Assembly (NCBI GenBank): GCA_029931535.1
Contig: JAQPZY010001689.1
Span: 2,136,501-2,200,500, forward strand
Length of the DNA stretch: 64,000 bases
From: Margaritifera margaritifera
Lineage: Eukaryota; Mollusca; Bivalvia; Unionida; Margaritiferidae
Direction: 5' to 3'
Part shown: positions 46,075 through 59,029 of the stretch, piece by piece
Layout of the letters: every line of letters starts with the position of its first letter
How positions within the stretch are numbered: the stretch's first letter is position 1
Notes under the pieces: generated by a model
The model's input: only the letters and a program-made list of their open reading frames with translations
The model's database searches: none
What the model was told of the DNA's origin: nothing
Translations under genes and position numbers: made by a program

Positions 46075-47091
46075 TCAGCCTGCTGAATTCTTCAAATTAG
46101 GGACTGTTTCCAGTTCATTGGGCAGGTTGTTCCAGACTCTGTGCGCTTCAAATCTAAAGGAACTCTTACTATACCTTGTGGTCTTTGCCCTTGGTACTGT
46201 TACCAAATTTTGGTGTCTGAGATTATAGTTGCAGTTTTTGAATGTAACCAGATTATTCAAGTAAGTCGGTGTTTTTTTGTGAAGTATCTTATATACTTCA
46301 GTAGCCATGTATCTGAATTCGCTAATATGTAAAGAAGGAATATCATCAAACACCAATTTTAGTATCTACCCTATACTGTATATTTCAATTTTGTGAGAAT
46401 TATGTGTTCAATGGAAATGCAAAATAAGGGGGCTCTCATAAAGGTTTGACCTATTAAACATTTGTAGATCATTAATTTAGTATTGATGGACAACCAGTAG
46501 TTGAGACGTTGCAAGACGTTTAATTGTTTTGCCTCTTTTTGACAGATCTTAGATATGTGGTTGCTAGTTGAGAGTCAATATCTACTACAAGGAGTTTCAC
46601 ACGTTCCTCAAAGGGTATTTCGTGTTCTTCAGTGGTGAAATTAGAACAATGTTCTGCATTTTTGCCAAGAACAATGTATCGGAATTTCTGGGGATTGGCT
46701 TGCATACCAATGGCTGCAAGTCAGTAAGTATCTTGCTCTCATTTTGTAGAACAGATACGAAATTATTTGCATCATTTTATGGATGTTGTCATTAGTGTAA
46801 TTATACAGCGTTGTTGTCAAAAGCGTAATTATACGTCGTTGTTTGTTAAGTGAACTAGAAAAAATCATTTATTAAGATATTAAATATGAGAGGTTTCAAT
46901 ATTAAGCCTTGCCGTACTCCTTTGGAGAAAATTTTGGAAAATATTATCAAAATGCACTTGGAGCCGAGTCTAGAGAAGCATTTCAAAAGTGTTGGATGTG
47001 TATGGTAAATATCTGACAAATCTGTAGTTGCCTTTATACAAAGGATCAGATTTTGTGTAGACTGGCACAATTTGACCATGAGGAGTTTCAC
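46075..47091 (-). pseudogene. Fragment of a non-LTR retrotransposon reverse transcriptase
   Basis: Three pieces in order on the minus strand. First is the catalytic-region end with GVRQGLILKPLIFNILIND (about 46,870-46,920). Next is MQANPQKFRYIVLGKNAEH (about 46,700), then LPSLHISEFRYMATEVYKIL-like coding, VTFKNCNYNLRHQN and FEAHRVWNNLPNEL (46,075-46,340). This is the usual C-terminal order of a jockey/CR1-type reverse transcriptase. Stops and frameshifts separate the pieces. Confidence 0.7.
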
Positions 47092-49359
<2,268 letters not shown>

Positions 49360-49950
49360 GTGTCAGTTTCGTTTGCTTTCTCAAACATCAAAACGGAAAA
49401 TAGTTATGTCATATCTGAAAAAAGATATATATTCTAAATATGTATTTACCGCAATTCAAGACCTTATTTCATATTGTTCATTCAAAGAATCCATAAATCA
49501 AACCGAGAATCAAGTGACAGAGTGACTAAGTGATTTTACATTAAAAAGTAATGATCCTTTAAATAATGTATACATTGATCAAGTCACGTTTGTCACACTA
49601 TATCACACTATATCAAAGTAAACCAAGGCTCATAAAAATTATGACGCAAAAAGCAACAACTCCTGAAAAAAATACCAGAAGAGGCGGTCATGTATTTGTA
49701 GATTTGTATTTATCCACACTTACATGACATCTGCCATATCTTCAATGTAGCAGTGAATAATTTAGGGTTCCAGTTATACTGTCTCTGTAAGACACCTAGC
49801 TTTTTATATTGTAAATTATGATAAATGTTACCTTACCACAAATGCTTTTTCTTTTGTTTGTTTTTAAAAATAAAAGGTTAGTATCCCGAACAAAATCAGT
49901 TGCTAAGCATACTTCGAACTGGAGATTCCCAAGTAGTAATATGCGCCGCG

Positions 49951-50262
49951 TCTATGGGTGTCTACGGGAATTAACATTACGCCGTAGGTTTACGGGGGGG
50001 GGGGGGGGGGGGGGTCTACGTGAATTTAATGTTGAGGTGCATTGTAAACATTGTTGCTCAGAAGTTGTTGACCTCAAATGGGATACTTCGGCTGTCTACG
50101 GAAATTAACATTATGCCGTAGGTTTACATTGTGGGACTATATGGGAGTCTACGGGAAATGTAATGTTAATTTTTAATATGAGATTTCCTGTTTGTCCCCC
50201 TACATTTTTCTATACATATATAACACTTGGGGTGTCTATGGAAATTTAACATTACGCCTTCC
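49951..50262 (-). repeat. Terminal-type repeats left of element 2
   Basis: Three diverged units (49,951-49,994, 50,093-50,160 and 50,229-50,262) carry, in reverse complement, GCGTAATGTTAA followed by CCCGTAGAC. The middle unit also has CATATAGTCCC. These words match the 37-bp repeat at the right end of element 1 in inverted orientation. A G-run of about 20 (about 49,995-50,014) lies inside. Confidence 0.55.
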
Positions 50263-50439
50263 ATGTTGAAGATTGTATAGGGACAAACAGGAAATGTTTG
50301 TGTTACAATTTTTAAATACTATCCAACACACCACTTTTTGATTACTATCCAACACCCATTTTGTTGATTACTGAAATGGCCTGTTTGGTCTTTTTTTCAG
50401 TCACCACCCTCCATTAGTGGCGCACCCCCCCCCCCCCCC

Positions 50440-50905
50440 CCATGTTGGGCTCCACATGCAACACATCGTTGTTTACATCCACCTCCTGCCCAATGATTGA
50501 TGGAGATAGTGAGCCTAAAATCAGACCCATTTGCTTCCATCTCCCAATCTTTTGTTTGAGGAATCAGAGACTGTTTTTGCAGTTGTTGTTGTTGTTGTTG
50601 CTGCTGCTGCTGTTCTTCTGCTTCCCTTTCAAACTCTCTTCAATTTTCATCCAGTTCTGGTTGAGACGTTGAAAATCTCTCTCCCTCTCCTGACGCTCCT
50701 TTCCATAATCACTTCAGACTATGCTGCCTTAATTGTCAGCACTTCTTTGTCCATGACTTCTCTTATAAAAGTCTGCACTATTTTAAAAGAGGTCGTCTCC
50801 CTCTTCAGGTGTCTTTTGTTGGGATAACACACCATCTCCTCTACTCGGCCCAGGAGGTGCTCCACTCTCTCCATCAAACTGATGGCTTCCCTCAATTTTT
50901 CCACT
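50440..50905 (-). pseudogene. Copy of the outermost arm gene (relative of 19,209-19,754)
   Basis: The minus strand codes for KLREAISLMERVEHLL and FIREVMDKEVLTIKAA, then a TAG (50,719-50,721). After a shift of frame near 50,705 comes FQRLNQNWMKIEESL, which lines up with FNRLNLNWMKIQDKF in element 1. A Gln-rich tail follows from CAG and CAA runs. It lies left of the 51,395 gene, so the order of the two arm genes is visible here. Confidence 0.7.
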
Positions 50906-50970
50906 TTGCAATGTTAAACCATTCTTCTTCTCTATAGGACTGATAATAAATGGCAAGACTGGCGAATGCA

Positions 50971-51049
50971 CGTTTTTATGTGCTTTAAGCCAGACGTGAA
51001 GGAAAACATCCTTCCAAAGTAGAAACGCGGGACTGAAGGAAAACATCTC
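50971..51049 (-). promoter_or_regulatory. Arm promoter module, duplicated
   Basis: In reverse complement, two tandem blocks read GATGTTTTCCTTCA-GTC (51,015-51,049 and 50,985-51,012). They are followed by CACATAAAAACG as a TATA-like box about 65 bp ahead of the pseudogene at 50,440-50,905. Confidence 0.5.
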
Positions 51050-51159
51050 TAGGTGTAGTACAGAATACAAGTCAAGAGAAATCGCACGGACCCAAAAGAA
51101 ACAATCCTTCTTTTTTTTCTTCTTCACACAAACCTAAGATCATTGACACTGGGATACTT

Positions 51160-51165
<6 letters not shown>

Positions 51166-51234
<69 letters not shown>
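51166..51234 (+). repeat. (TA)n microsatellite inside element 2
   Basis: About 34 TA units between the two left-arm genes. Confidence 0.93.
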
Positions 51235-51237
<3 letters not shown>

Positions 51238-51394
51238 TCACACACTATAAAAACACATACTATCATACTGGGGCAAGGTTGGCTTTAAATTTTAGTTGTC
51301 AACGACATACACAAACATATAAACACATGATATATTGGAAATAATGGAGAAGTATCTTTATTCTAAAATGACCATTTGGTTGTTGTCCTTGATC

Positions 51395-51715
51395 TTATCG
51401 ACTATATGCAGGACGACTAGGCCTCAACATAGGTCTTGCCACGCAGCAGAGACACCTCTTTTTAACAGTGATTCTTAAATCACCTGTCTTCATCTTGCAT
51501 TCCTCCTCATCATCCACTTCGCCCTGCTGATGCTGTTTGTTTTCCCATTCTTGTATTTCTCTGTTTATTTCCTCTCTTACGACTTCTTCAACAAGGTCTT
51601 GCGACATCTTCAGGAAAATACTTGTTTTCTTGTCGAAACTGCTCTGGACCAAGTGGTACCTTACCCACTGCATGTGCACCAGGGCTTCGCTCAGTTTTGC
51701 GATATTAGACGACAT
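51395..51715 (-). CDS. Intact homologue of the left-arm protein at 155-583
   Basis: A 106-residue frame from the ATG at 51,715. The helical N-terminal domain is well aligned with element 1 (KLSEALVHMQWVRYHL, then MSQDLVEEVVREEI), and a short C-terminal part has RCLCC. The glutamine-rich tract of element 1 is reduced to a few residues, showing that it is dispensable or recently expanded. An arm promoter module lies at 51,761-51,800. Downstream, a decayed stem-loop (51,361-51,385) overlaps a region with AATAAA. Being intact in a ruined element could be chance for a short gene. Confidence 0.6.
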   Translation of the reverse strand: MSSNIAKLSEALVHMQWVRYHLVQSSFDKKTSIFLKMSQDLVEEVVREEINREIQEWENKQHQQGEVDDEEECKMKTGDLRITVKKRCLCCVARPMLRPSRPAYSR

Positions 51716-51760
51716 AGCTGTTGACAAGTCAACGATGGATCACACAACTGGTGAACGCAT

Positions 51761-51800
51761 CACTTTACATGTAGAAGCGCAGACGTGAAGGAAAACATCC
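51761..51800 (-). promoter_or_regulatory. Arm promoter module ahead of the 51,395-51,715 gene
   Basis: The minus strand reads GGATGTTTTCCTTCACGTC, then TGCGCTTCT and CATGTAAAG in the TATA position. It is closest to the module at 19,121-19,158. Confidence 0.55.
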
Positions 51801-51886
51801 CTCAGATTCGGTACGCGGAAGTGAAAGAAACAAACAAATGTAAAGATCGACAGAAAGAACTTGAAAGAGCTTGTCCATAGAATATT

Positions 51887-52215
51887 TTATACACACCATA
51901 GAATCCAATCCATTAATCTCACATTATTGAACTGAGTGGATACAACATTTCTTCTCTTAAAGTCGATGATGTCGTCTACCAGAAGAGGTAATCCATAAGA
52001 ATCAAAATATTCTACACTGTGGTCGTTGGGAAAGTAGACGGCTACCCAATGGGTTTCTGGACGATGACTGTCGTCCGTGTTGATGACACATGCTTGAACG
52101 TCTTTAGACTTTCGAAGCGGAAGTTCATCTTTAGCATACACACCAGTCCAGTGGATTCCAAGAAGTTTTGTACGAAGTGTGAATCAAAAGGTAATGCAGT
52201 TTTCAGGTATTCATT
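51887..52215 (-). pseudogene. Adenain-like protease, cysteine end deleted
   Basis: The residues around the catalytic His (THWVAVYFP) and Asp (VEYFDSYGLP) are present, but coding stops after FNNVRL, where the segment with the catalytic Cys should follow. The N-terminal part near 52,140-52,215 is also disrupted. It cannot encode an active protease. Confidence 0.8.
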
Positions 52216-52219
52216 TTTG

Positions 52220-52714
52220 TCACGGGTAATGATAAGTTATGAGTTCACAATTTACTTTTTCCTTGAAAATATCTGTCAAGTATGAACGTGAAGTCTCCGT
52301 ACTTTGTTGCAAGAAAACTTCGATGCGTTTCGTTTCCAAAGAAGTCAATAGAGGTAAGGAATGCTTACTGAAGTTTGTATACCACTCTTTCAAAATGTTC
52401 TCTTTTAAGATGATGGCCCGTGCGTTTTCCAGATAGTCTTCGAACTGTTTTTCTGGACTCATCATCAAACATTTGTCGTGTTGTTTTTGACTATGATGAT
52501 CGATTTGACAACCATAACAATGTTGACTAGTCAGATTTGTAATTCTTTCAGCCAAGAGACGAGCAAAACAGGAGACTAAGTGTTGGATTGTTCTCGCCAT
52601 CTTGACCTTATGAATGTATTTTTTTCTTCTGTTTCCTCTTCTTCTCCACTTACGGTCTGTGACTGTTGTTCTGGATAAAAAAACATCATTCTCACCTATC
52701 TCCATGGGTTCCAT
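52220..52714 (-). CDS. Cys/His-cluster protein, open homologue of 1497-2072
   Basis: A 164-residue open frame from the ATG at 52,714. It keeps CYGCQIDHHSQKQHDKCL and the following helix EKQFEDYLENA. The N-terminal 40 residues differ from element 1. It is one of the few uninterrupted frames in element 2. The conserved cluster helps define the metal-site core of this unrecognised Polinton family. Confidence 0.6.
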   Translation of the reverse strand: MEPMEIGENDVFLSRTTVTDRKWRRRGNRRKKYIHKVKMARTIQHLVSCFARLLAERITNLTSQHCYGCQIDHHSQKQHDKCLMMSPEKQFEDYLENARAIILKENILKEWYTNFSKHSLPLLTSLETKRIEVFLQQSTETSRSYLTDIFKEKVNCELITYHYP

Positions 52715-52718
52715 CTTT

Positions 52719-53633
52719 CAATAGTCTAGGATCACTTTTCTCAGACTGTTGATTTCCAGAGTATTGTCAAATTCTGCAAACAAGATGACGTTCACTGTGT
52801 TCACCAGAGCTCGTGCAAACTGAAGTTCCACACGGGATGGCCTGATTTTATCGGGTGGAAATGTCCTTCGTCGCTGCTTTGGTCTGGAGTGAAATCAAAT
52901 CCACACAAAGCATATCTTCCTGCATAATCGTCGAACGAAATGCAGTGGCTACTGTTGGTTCCTAAGTGTATTGTGGCTTCAGGCCGAGTCAAATAAGATC
53001 TCAAGTAAGTTTTATGGGAAAAGTTAGGTTCATAGGGTCTCGTACACAACGTCTGGCCATCTCTGGTGACTGCTATCTTGGACATTGAAGTGTTGGAACT
53101 CGACAGGATTTTGATCGATAGCTCCGTTGATGGCTGCATCGCTGACAATGCCGATGAGCAAACGTTTTGGCTGTTGACCTTGGAAAACATGATCTCTGAT
53201 CTTGGATCGGAGTCCAGAGGCAACGGTGAAGGTTTTGACTTCCACTCGTCGTAGAGGATACTTGGCTGTCGTTCTGCTCAGAGTTTGACTGTGTTATTGG
53301 CTTGCTTTCCGTACGTCAAGAGATTTACCAAATACGCTCGGTAAGGGTAAGTGACCATGATTCTGCTCACCTGCTTGTTATTCAAGTACATATCCACCCT
53401 GCAAAACAACGAATCCATGAAATTGTTGACGGGAGCTACTCTGGTATCGGTTCCTGCATTGATGTTGTCCTTTTTGAGAACTTTGACTTTCAGATACAAG
53501 TAACTGGTATTCAGATCGATGTAATCTTCAGTTTGTCCTTTGATTTCAAATTCGATAGATGCTGAGGAGGACACAGGATGACATTCTACCCATTGGGATT
53601 ATTGCATCGTCATCATCGTCATCAATCATGACA
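52719..53633 (-). pseudogene. Major capsid protein, internally deleted and frameshifted
   Basis: The N-terminal part (IEFEIKGQTEDYIDLNTSYL, YPYRAYLVNLLTYG) is joined near 53,285 directly to the later part (YPLRRVEVKTFTVASG). About 130-150 residues seen in element 1 are missing. A frameshift near 53,080-53,100 precedes the C-terminal part with GFDFTPDQSSDEG, and another lies near 52,845. Confidence 0.82.
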
Positions 53634-53639
53634 AATAGA

Positions 53640-53890
53640 TCGAGTTCTGAAAGGTCAAATTATCTGATTGCTGTTCTTCTTTTCTTATTATGTTTCTGGG
53701 CTTCTCAGCGGCTGCGTGTCTATGAGTCTATGAGGTCTGAAGAGTTTTCGATGTTTATAGGGGTGTCTCGACTCCCTAGGTGTTTTTTTTTTTGCTTGTC
53801 TGGGACTTTGTACTTTTTGGAGAAATTCTTTCCCTTGCGTCAAAACTGCATCTTTTTTTAAGCATGCAATCCTTGGACCATCATCCGTTT
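53640..53890 (-). pseudogene. Remnant of the small basic virion protein
   Basis: Codes for LTQGKEFLQKV, matching the same block of the gene at 3488-3943, with A-run frameshifts around it. The coding ends abruptly at about 53,890, where integrase sequence starts. Confidence 0.65.
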
Positions 53891-53894
53891 GATT

Positions 53895-54205
53895 GTGAAA
53901 ACACGTCAATGACATAAAATAAATATTTTTAACCTCGATTGTACAACGCTAAATGAGAGACATCAGCTAAATCTGCTTACCATTGATGATCGATTCCAGT
54001 TACCTTTCGTCTGACTTCTGGAAAATTTTCGTCGAATGGGTTTGTGTAAAGTGTATGTCGATTTTTCTTGTAACCATTGACGTCGTACACCTAGCAGACG
54101 TAAACTGTTGAGCTTTGTTTTAGCTGCGCGATATCATTTTTGAATTCCTACGCAGCCAGCAGCATGAGCAGGATTGTAGTAAATGCTGGCTAAAAGTGTA
54201 TCCAT
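53895..54205 (-). pseudogene. Integrase N-terminal remnant
   Basis: Starts at an ATG at 54,205 and shows the Polinton integrase start with several frame breaks. It runs through the region around the first catalytic Asp to the strand matching FCVIDVF, where it is joined to the basic protein remnant. The penton, membrane protein and integrase C-terminal part are lost in one deletion of roughly 2.4 kb relative to element 1. Confidence 0.7.
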
Positions 54206-54217
54206 GTTGTTGCTGCT

Positions 54218-54782
54218 CTCAGGAAGTTAACCAACTACAGATGCTCTTTTCGTCGTGTGGTATTGTTTTGGACTGCAATGCTTTACGTGTCCGACGAGCA
54301 ATAGGAGTAAAGGATATCTGAACAGAGGTGATTGGTTATTGTTTTACTTCTTTCTTCACTTCTTTCGTTTTTTCTTTTGCTGGCAAAGGTGTGGACATCA
54401 TCTTTCTGATCCAACCAGATTTTGATGTAGTTGCTGTCAACTTGAGTATTGTAGTAGGTGGAGTCTGAAACTAGTCTTGTTCTTCTCCTATCTCTGTCAT
54501 TTACGTAGGGGTGTTTGTCATCTTTTTGGGACCTGATGTTACTTTTTGTTTTTCTCTCAAAATTCTTTCGTCTCAAGCTCTTTGGTGAAACAGTTGAAGT
54601 CGTTACAATACGTGTCTGAACCGTTGCTATATTTCTGTTTCTGAAAAATCTGTTCGATCCATCAACGATTGTAATTCTGCTTGTAAGTGTGACATCTCTG
54701 CGATTAGGAGGTAAATGCGGCATTCCTTGTTCGTATACCACAAAGATTTGTAAGGAACTAAAGTTAATTTTTTTCCTTCCAT
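54218..54782 (-). pseudogene. Homologue of the coiled-coil protein at 6615-7217
   Basis: Begins MEGKKLTLVPYKS, as in element 1, and keeps parts of the coiled coil (MSHLQAELQSLMDRTDFSETE). Frameshifts then scramble the charged tail. Confidence 0.7.
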
Positions 54783-54849
54783 AAGATCCAAAGGGTACAA
54801 GTGTAATGTCGTTTCAAAAAGGTGTGTCCTTTTTATCTTCTTCTTCATC

Positions 54850-55250
54850 ATTTCATGACTCCTAAAGAAGGTCTAGCAATCAACCCTAACAAAGGAGCAG
54901 CCACTTTTAATAACGGTTCCCGCATGGGTATAAATCCTCCTCGTATTCTTTTGACTGATTTACATTTTCTTTCTCACCATTTAGCAAAGAAGGTGACGAT
55001 GTCATCCTAATCACTGTTTATGTATTTTGGTCAAAGGCATCGTTCCTTTTAAAACGTTCAAATAACATTCACAAACAGTATTGATGATTTCTTTAGTTGC
55101 TTTTTGCATGATTTCTTTTCGCATCGGGGCATTGGATTTGGTAAGTACTGACAAGACATCCAATGTTTAGCTAAACGAGGAGGGAATCCTTTTTCTGTTT
55201 TGGAAGAAGGTCTCTTTGGACGTTAACGATGATGGGAGTAAACTTTGTGA
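54850..55250 (-). pseudogene. Remnant of the small basic protein at 7288-7722
   Basis: Translation of the minus strand gives pieces equivalent to the start of the domain, the Cys block (near 55,040-55,090) and the GGF ending (near 54,930), in different frames. The His-rich start is missing. Confidence 0.6.
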
Positions 55251-55311
55251 CATCTTTGTTCAGGAGAAAAAAACTGAAGTGAACTTTATCCAACACTTCT
55301 TCTTTTTACAC

Positions 55312-55990
55312 TGGAATTCGTCTCACTGATTGTCGGCAGCTCGTATCAATCTGACTTTAGATACTACTGGTGTTCTCAACGGACTAAATCTTTCCAGTTC
55401 TTGTTTCGATAAATCCAGTAAACTTTGTAACACACCTGTTCTGTCTCGTACCTTTTCTTACGATAGGCCACATTTTTGGCTGCAGCAGCAGCCGCTATAG
55501 CAGTAGAAGATGTCGACGTAGTATACGTTTCTTGAGACATGGGTTTCCATTGTTTCATCAAATTTGGAAACACTGGTCCTAAATCAGGTTTGGCAGGCAT
55601 TATCATTAACGGTGTAGAAGAAGTGGAAGGAGAGACCGTTACCGAGAGAGGTTTTCTTTGAATACGTGCGCGTTCTAGCAGCAGTACCTCTCATTCATGA
55701 AGGAGACATTTTCGTTTGGATTTTCTTCTTCTTCTTCTTCTTCTTAGAGTGTGAATTTGCTGTACCTCTGTCCTTTTTGGAGTATCAATTCTTGGATCAG
55801 ATAATTGTGACAAAGCTACTTTATCTTTTGTGTGTGTGTGAAAAAAAACGTTTTGTTTGATGTGGTGTGTGAATGATGCCTTGAAGTAACTGGCGTACTG
55901 TCAAAATAAACCATCGTAACACTTCTTTGAGACTAGCCTTGGACATTTTTTACATTGCGACTGATGGTATACAATGGACGAAACGATTTG
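55312..55990 (-). pseudogene. Remnant of the lysine-rich core-type gene
   Basis: The C-terminal end (PDLGPVFPNLMKQWKPMSQ) and the early domain (ASLKEVLRWF, then RQLLQGIIH, near 55,870-55,950) match element 1. The Lys-rich middle is largely gone. A run of eight T in coding sense sits at the same place as in element 1. Confidence 0.65.
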
Positions 55991-56059
55991 GCAGGATGAT
56001 GAGATTGAAAGGAAGTCTTGTTGAATACTGATAGAAAGAAAATAAGTGAATAATGCTTT

Positions 56060-56768
56060 TTATAGTTGTTTTTTTAGACAGATGAAACGCGGAAGGTGAC
56101 GTGTAAATGACTGGGTCTTCTTCCTTACACCAATTGTGAAACAAATTCGCAGGAAATCTCAAATATTCGGGAGTGGTAGGTTTTAAATCGATTAGTAAAT
56201 AGGCATGTGGCGATTGAGTGGCATCGTCATAAGTATCATTTAGCCAAGGTGTTCCTAACTGTTTGGCTAACACTTGAACTTGAGATTTGTCTCTTGGACC
56301 TTTAAACAACACCATATAATGTGCATTGAGACCTATGGTGAGATGCGCTTTACTTTGTTGAAATCACTTTTGAGTAATGTAAATAATACTTGCATTACGA
56401 TGATCTCCTTTTCGTGTAAACCAAAGTTTAATGTATTGTTCGTCTTCTCCTAACGTGTCATCGAAGATGGCAAGATGTGTTTGACCAAAGTCAGGCACGG
56501 TCCCATCGTTTTCGCGAGGAATTCCTTCTACAAACGACATGGAGTCTCCTTGAAGTTATTTCAGTAACGTGTAAGCCGATTGCCACTCTCTGTAACACCA
56601 CACGATACGTTGTGGAGGAGGATGGAACAATTTTAATTTGTGTTCAATCACACGTTTGACAAATTTGGTTTTGCCTGAACCAATAAGTCCAGCAATCAAT
56701 ATGTTAAAGGGATGGCGAAGACGATCAAACTTTTCATCAATCACTTTGAGAACAAAAGATGCAGTCAT
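56060..56768 (-). pseudogene. Packaging ATPase with stops
   Basis: From the ATG at 56,768 it has FNILIAGLIGSGKTKFVKR, a Walker A with Pro-Ser changed to Leu-Ile. Internal stops near 56,557 and 56,367 follow, and then an open C-terminal part with VLFKGPRDKSQVQVLAKQL and LIDLKPTTPEYLRF. It is inactive. Confidence 0.82.
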
Positions 56769-56939
56769 AACTTTCAAGTTGTTTATGATTCTGTGATTTC
56801 ATCAATGACACAAGACATTTTATAAATCTTATATATACTTAATTTGTCATGGTGTAACAACAACAACAAAATATTTTCATCTCAAAAACACAAAGTTCGT
56901 GTTTTGATCTCCATGTTACTCTTTGATCAGTCACACTAG

Positions 56940-57235
56940 ATGTATTTGGCATAGTCAGCTACCTCTTGTTCCCAAGCATCGAATCCGAGACTTTTACAGT
57001 CACGTCCGTCCTTCCAGTCGTACATAAGTTGGTGCATCCAACTTGCTATATACACTTCTTGGTAAGTATGAAAAGTTAATAAAGTACGATGAATGTCTCT
57101 TCACACGGGGGTACACAAGTCGTTTTCATCACTATTCGCAACATTGTCAACACAATGAGTTTTTCGTGCCCAGATAAAGTTTTTGGCGATCATGTCTTTG
57201 CATGTACTGATCATAAATTTGCCACAAAGAATATG
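56940..57235 (-). pseudogene. Homologue of the 103-residue protein at 9962-10273
   Basis: The minus strand near 56,950-57,030 codes for a MHQLMYDWKDGRD block, then LGFDAWEQEVADY, mirroring the C-terminus of the element 1 protein. Upstream coding is broken. Confidence 0.6.
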
Positions 57236-58003
57236 CTGGTAAAAGAAATCAAAGAAAGTTAGTCACTAACAAACGCAATGGTGGAATCTGTTCTTTTAAA
57301 AGAAGTTTGTAATCCACTAAGTCTTGAACACGGTCATTGACTTCCTTCTATTGAATTTGGTGTCACATTTATGACGGAAGTCGTGGCATGGTATATTTTA
57401 TAATGTCTTCGCAGTATATCAATGTCTGATCAGTATCCGACCATATGAACATTTTCAGAGTAATCAGTCTTCTTATAGCATTCAGATACCAATGTTAAAA
57501 CGTTGGATGTAATTGTTATTTGCCTTCCCTCTGTAAATGCGCTCACGCCGATACAGTAGTAGATTCAGAGTGTGCTCTTCTAAACTATCCATTTACAGGA
57601 ATGTCTCTTTTGATGAAATATTCACACATTTGCCAAATAGAATTTGTTAGTAAAGCATATAGAACAAATTCAGTCATTATCTCACCACACATAACACATT
57701 GTGAAGAAGTCTCGTCTTGAAGCGATACTTCCTTTTTAAAAAAAGTGTAATCCTGTAAGTCTTTAACCTTTTACTCGACTTCGTCCCATTAGAATTCTGA
57801 GTATCTCTGCAACATTGTAGATAGAAGTCGTGGCATCTAAATTCTTGCAAGATCTAGATAGTAGTTAAACACTGTCTGACCAATTTGAACATTTTCAAAC
57901 GAATCAGCTTTTTATAGCATTCAGATACCAATGGTTGAAACGTCTACGTCGTAGGGGATGCAATTGTTCTTTGCGTTTCACTTGAATCTGTACTCTCTCT
58001 CTC

Positions 58004-58086
<83 letters not shown>

Positions 58087-58345
58087 ATACCTTCTCGCAG
58101 CTCAGGAGGTAGATTCTGAATGTACTCTTTTCGGTGCCACACTCGTGGTAGAAGTCGTGGCATCGAGAGCTTTATTTCCACGAAGAGTTTTATGTCTGTG
58201 ATAGTATTTCCCAGTAGTCAGTTTTCTTAAACTGTGGAAATAACAATAGTTTTAAAATAGAAAATGATTATGAGTTTGCATTTCATTTGAATCTTGACAA
58301 ACTATCTGTAAATGCGTTCTCGCAGTTCCAAAGGCTAACTACAAT
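57235..58345 (-). pseudogene. F-box-like repeat gene, decayed and invaded by a CT microsatellite
   Basis: Minus-strand pieces include PLELRERIYR followed by TAG and FVKIQMKC (near 58,265-58,335), and NLPPELREGIYRE (near 58,085-58,115). At least one more ERIYR-type piece lies near 57,540. They are the same F-box-like units as at 10,594-11,709. A (CT)n run (57,993-58,082) begins directly inside one unit. Confidence 0.65.
57993..58082 (+). repeat. (CT)n microsatellite inside the F-box-like pseudogene
   Basis: About 45 CT units. In the minus-strand frame they read as Arg-Glu repeats continuing the conserved IYRE of the F-box-like unit. Confidence 0.93.
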
Positions 58346-58970
58346 GTTCTCTTCTAAAGAATTCGTAGGCATCATATTCTGCACCGACTAGTGAAACAGC
58401 ACGGAAACCATCTGGAATGCTCAAGGTAAGCTGTATCTTTACACACACATTCGTATTTGGTCTCCTCGTCCTACGTAGACAAATCCTGCTCTGGGTAAAG
58501 ATTTGTGAGTAAGTCCGTCCAGATATTTGGGATATTTCCCTTTGAACTTTGAATCGACTAGCAAAATTACAATAACCAGGCAAAGCCACAGGAAACGTGT
58601 AGTCTTCTTTCTTTGATTCGTGATTCTCTATGAACTGATGGTATCCAAAGCGATTGTGAGTACGTGGATGACATCCTTATGTAGGTACATGAACGGCATC
58701 ACTTTCGATATTAGTGGGGCAAGGTCGTGCTGCTCTGCTTATGTCGTAGGGTACAGCGTCAGTCTGGTCGCAAGGCACAGGATCGCACTCGAGTTCATTG
58801 GGCTTGGAGTCAGTGGGTCCATTACACTATTGCCGTTTTGAATTCATCATTCTTGGAGAACGTTTGTACTCAAAATTGAACTTGGCGTCAGTAGACCCAT
58901 TACACTGTTGCTGTGTCGAATGCATCATTCTCAATGAACTTTTGTTCTCAATATGATCTTTCTGTCTTGG
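58340..58970 (-). pseudogene. BIR-domain gene remnant
   Basis: Coding starts resemble the N-terminal half of the BIR protein of element 1 (Glu-Cys-Asp blocks near 58,780). The first BIR helix follows (SRFKVQ near 58,550), then a frameshift. The zinc-binding CxxC is not recoverable in one frame. A block of about 75-80 bp with CGTCAGTAGACCCATTACAC is duplicated at about 58,805-58,955. Confidence 0.5.
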
Positions 58971-59029
58971 AACTCTCCTTTTTATAATGGAGCACGGTAG
59001 CATGTTGTGTTTGGGAAGACGCATTCGTT

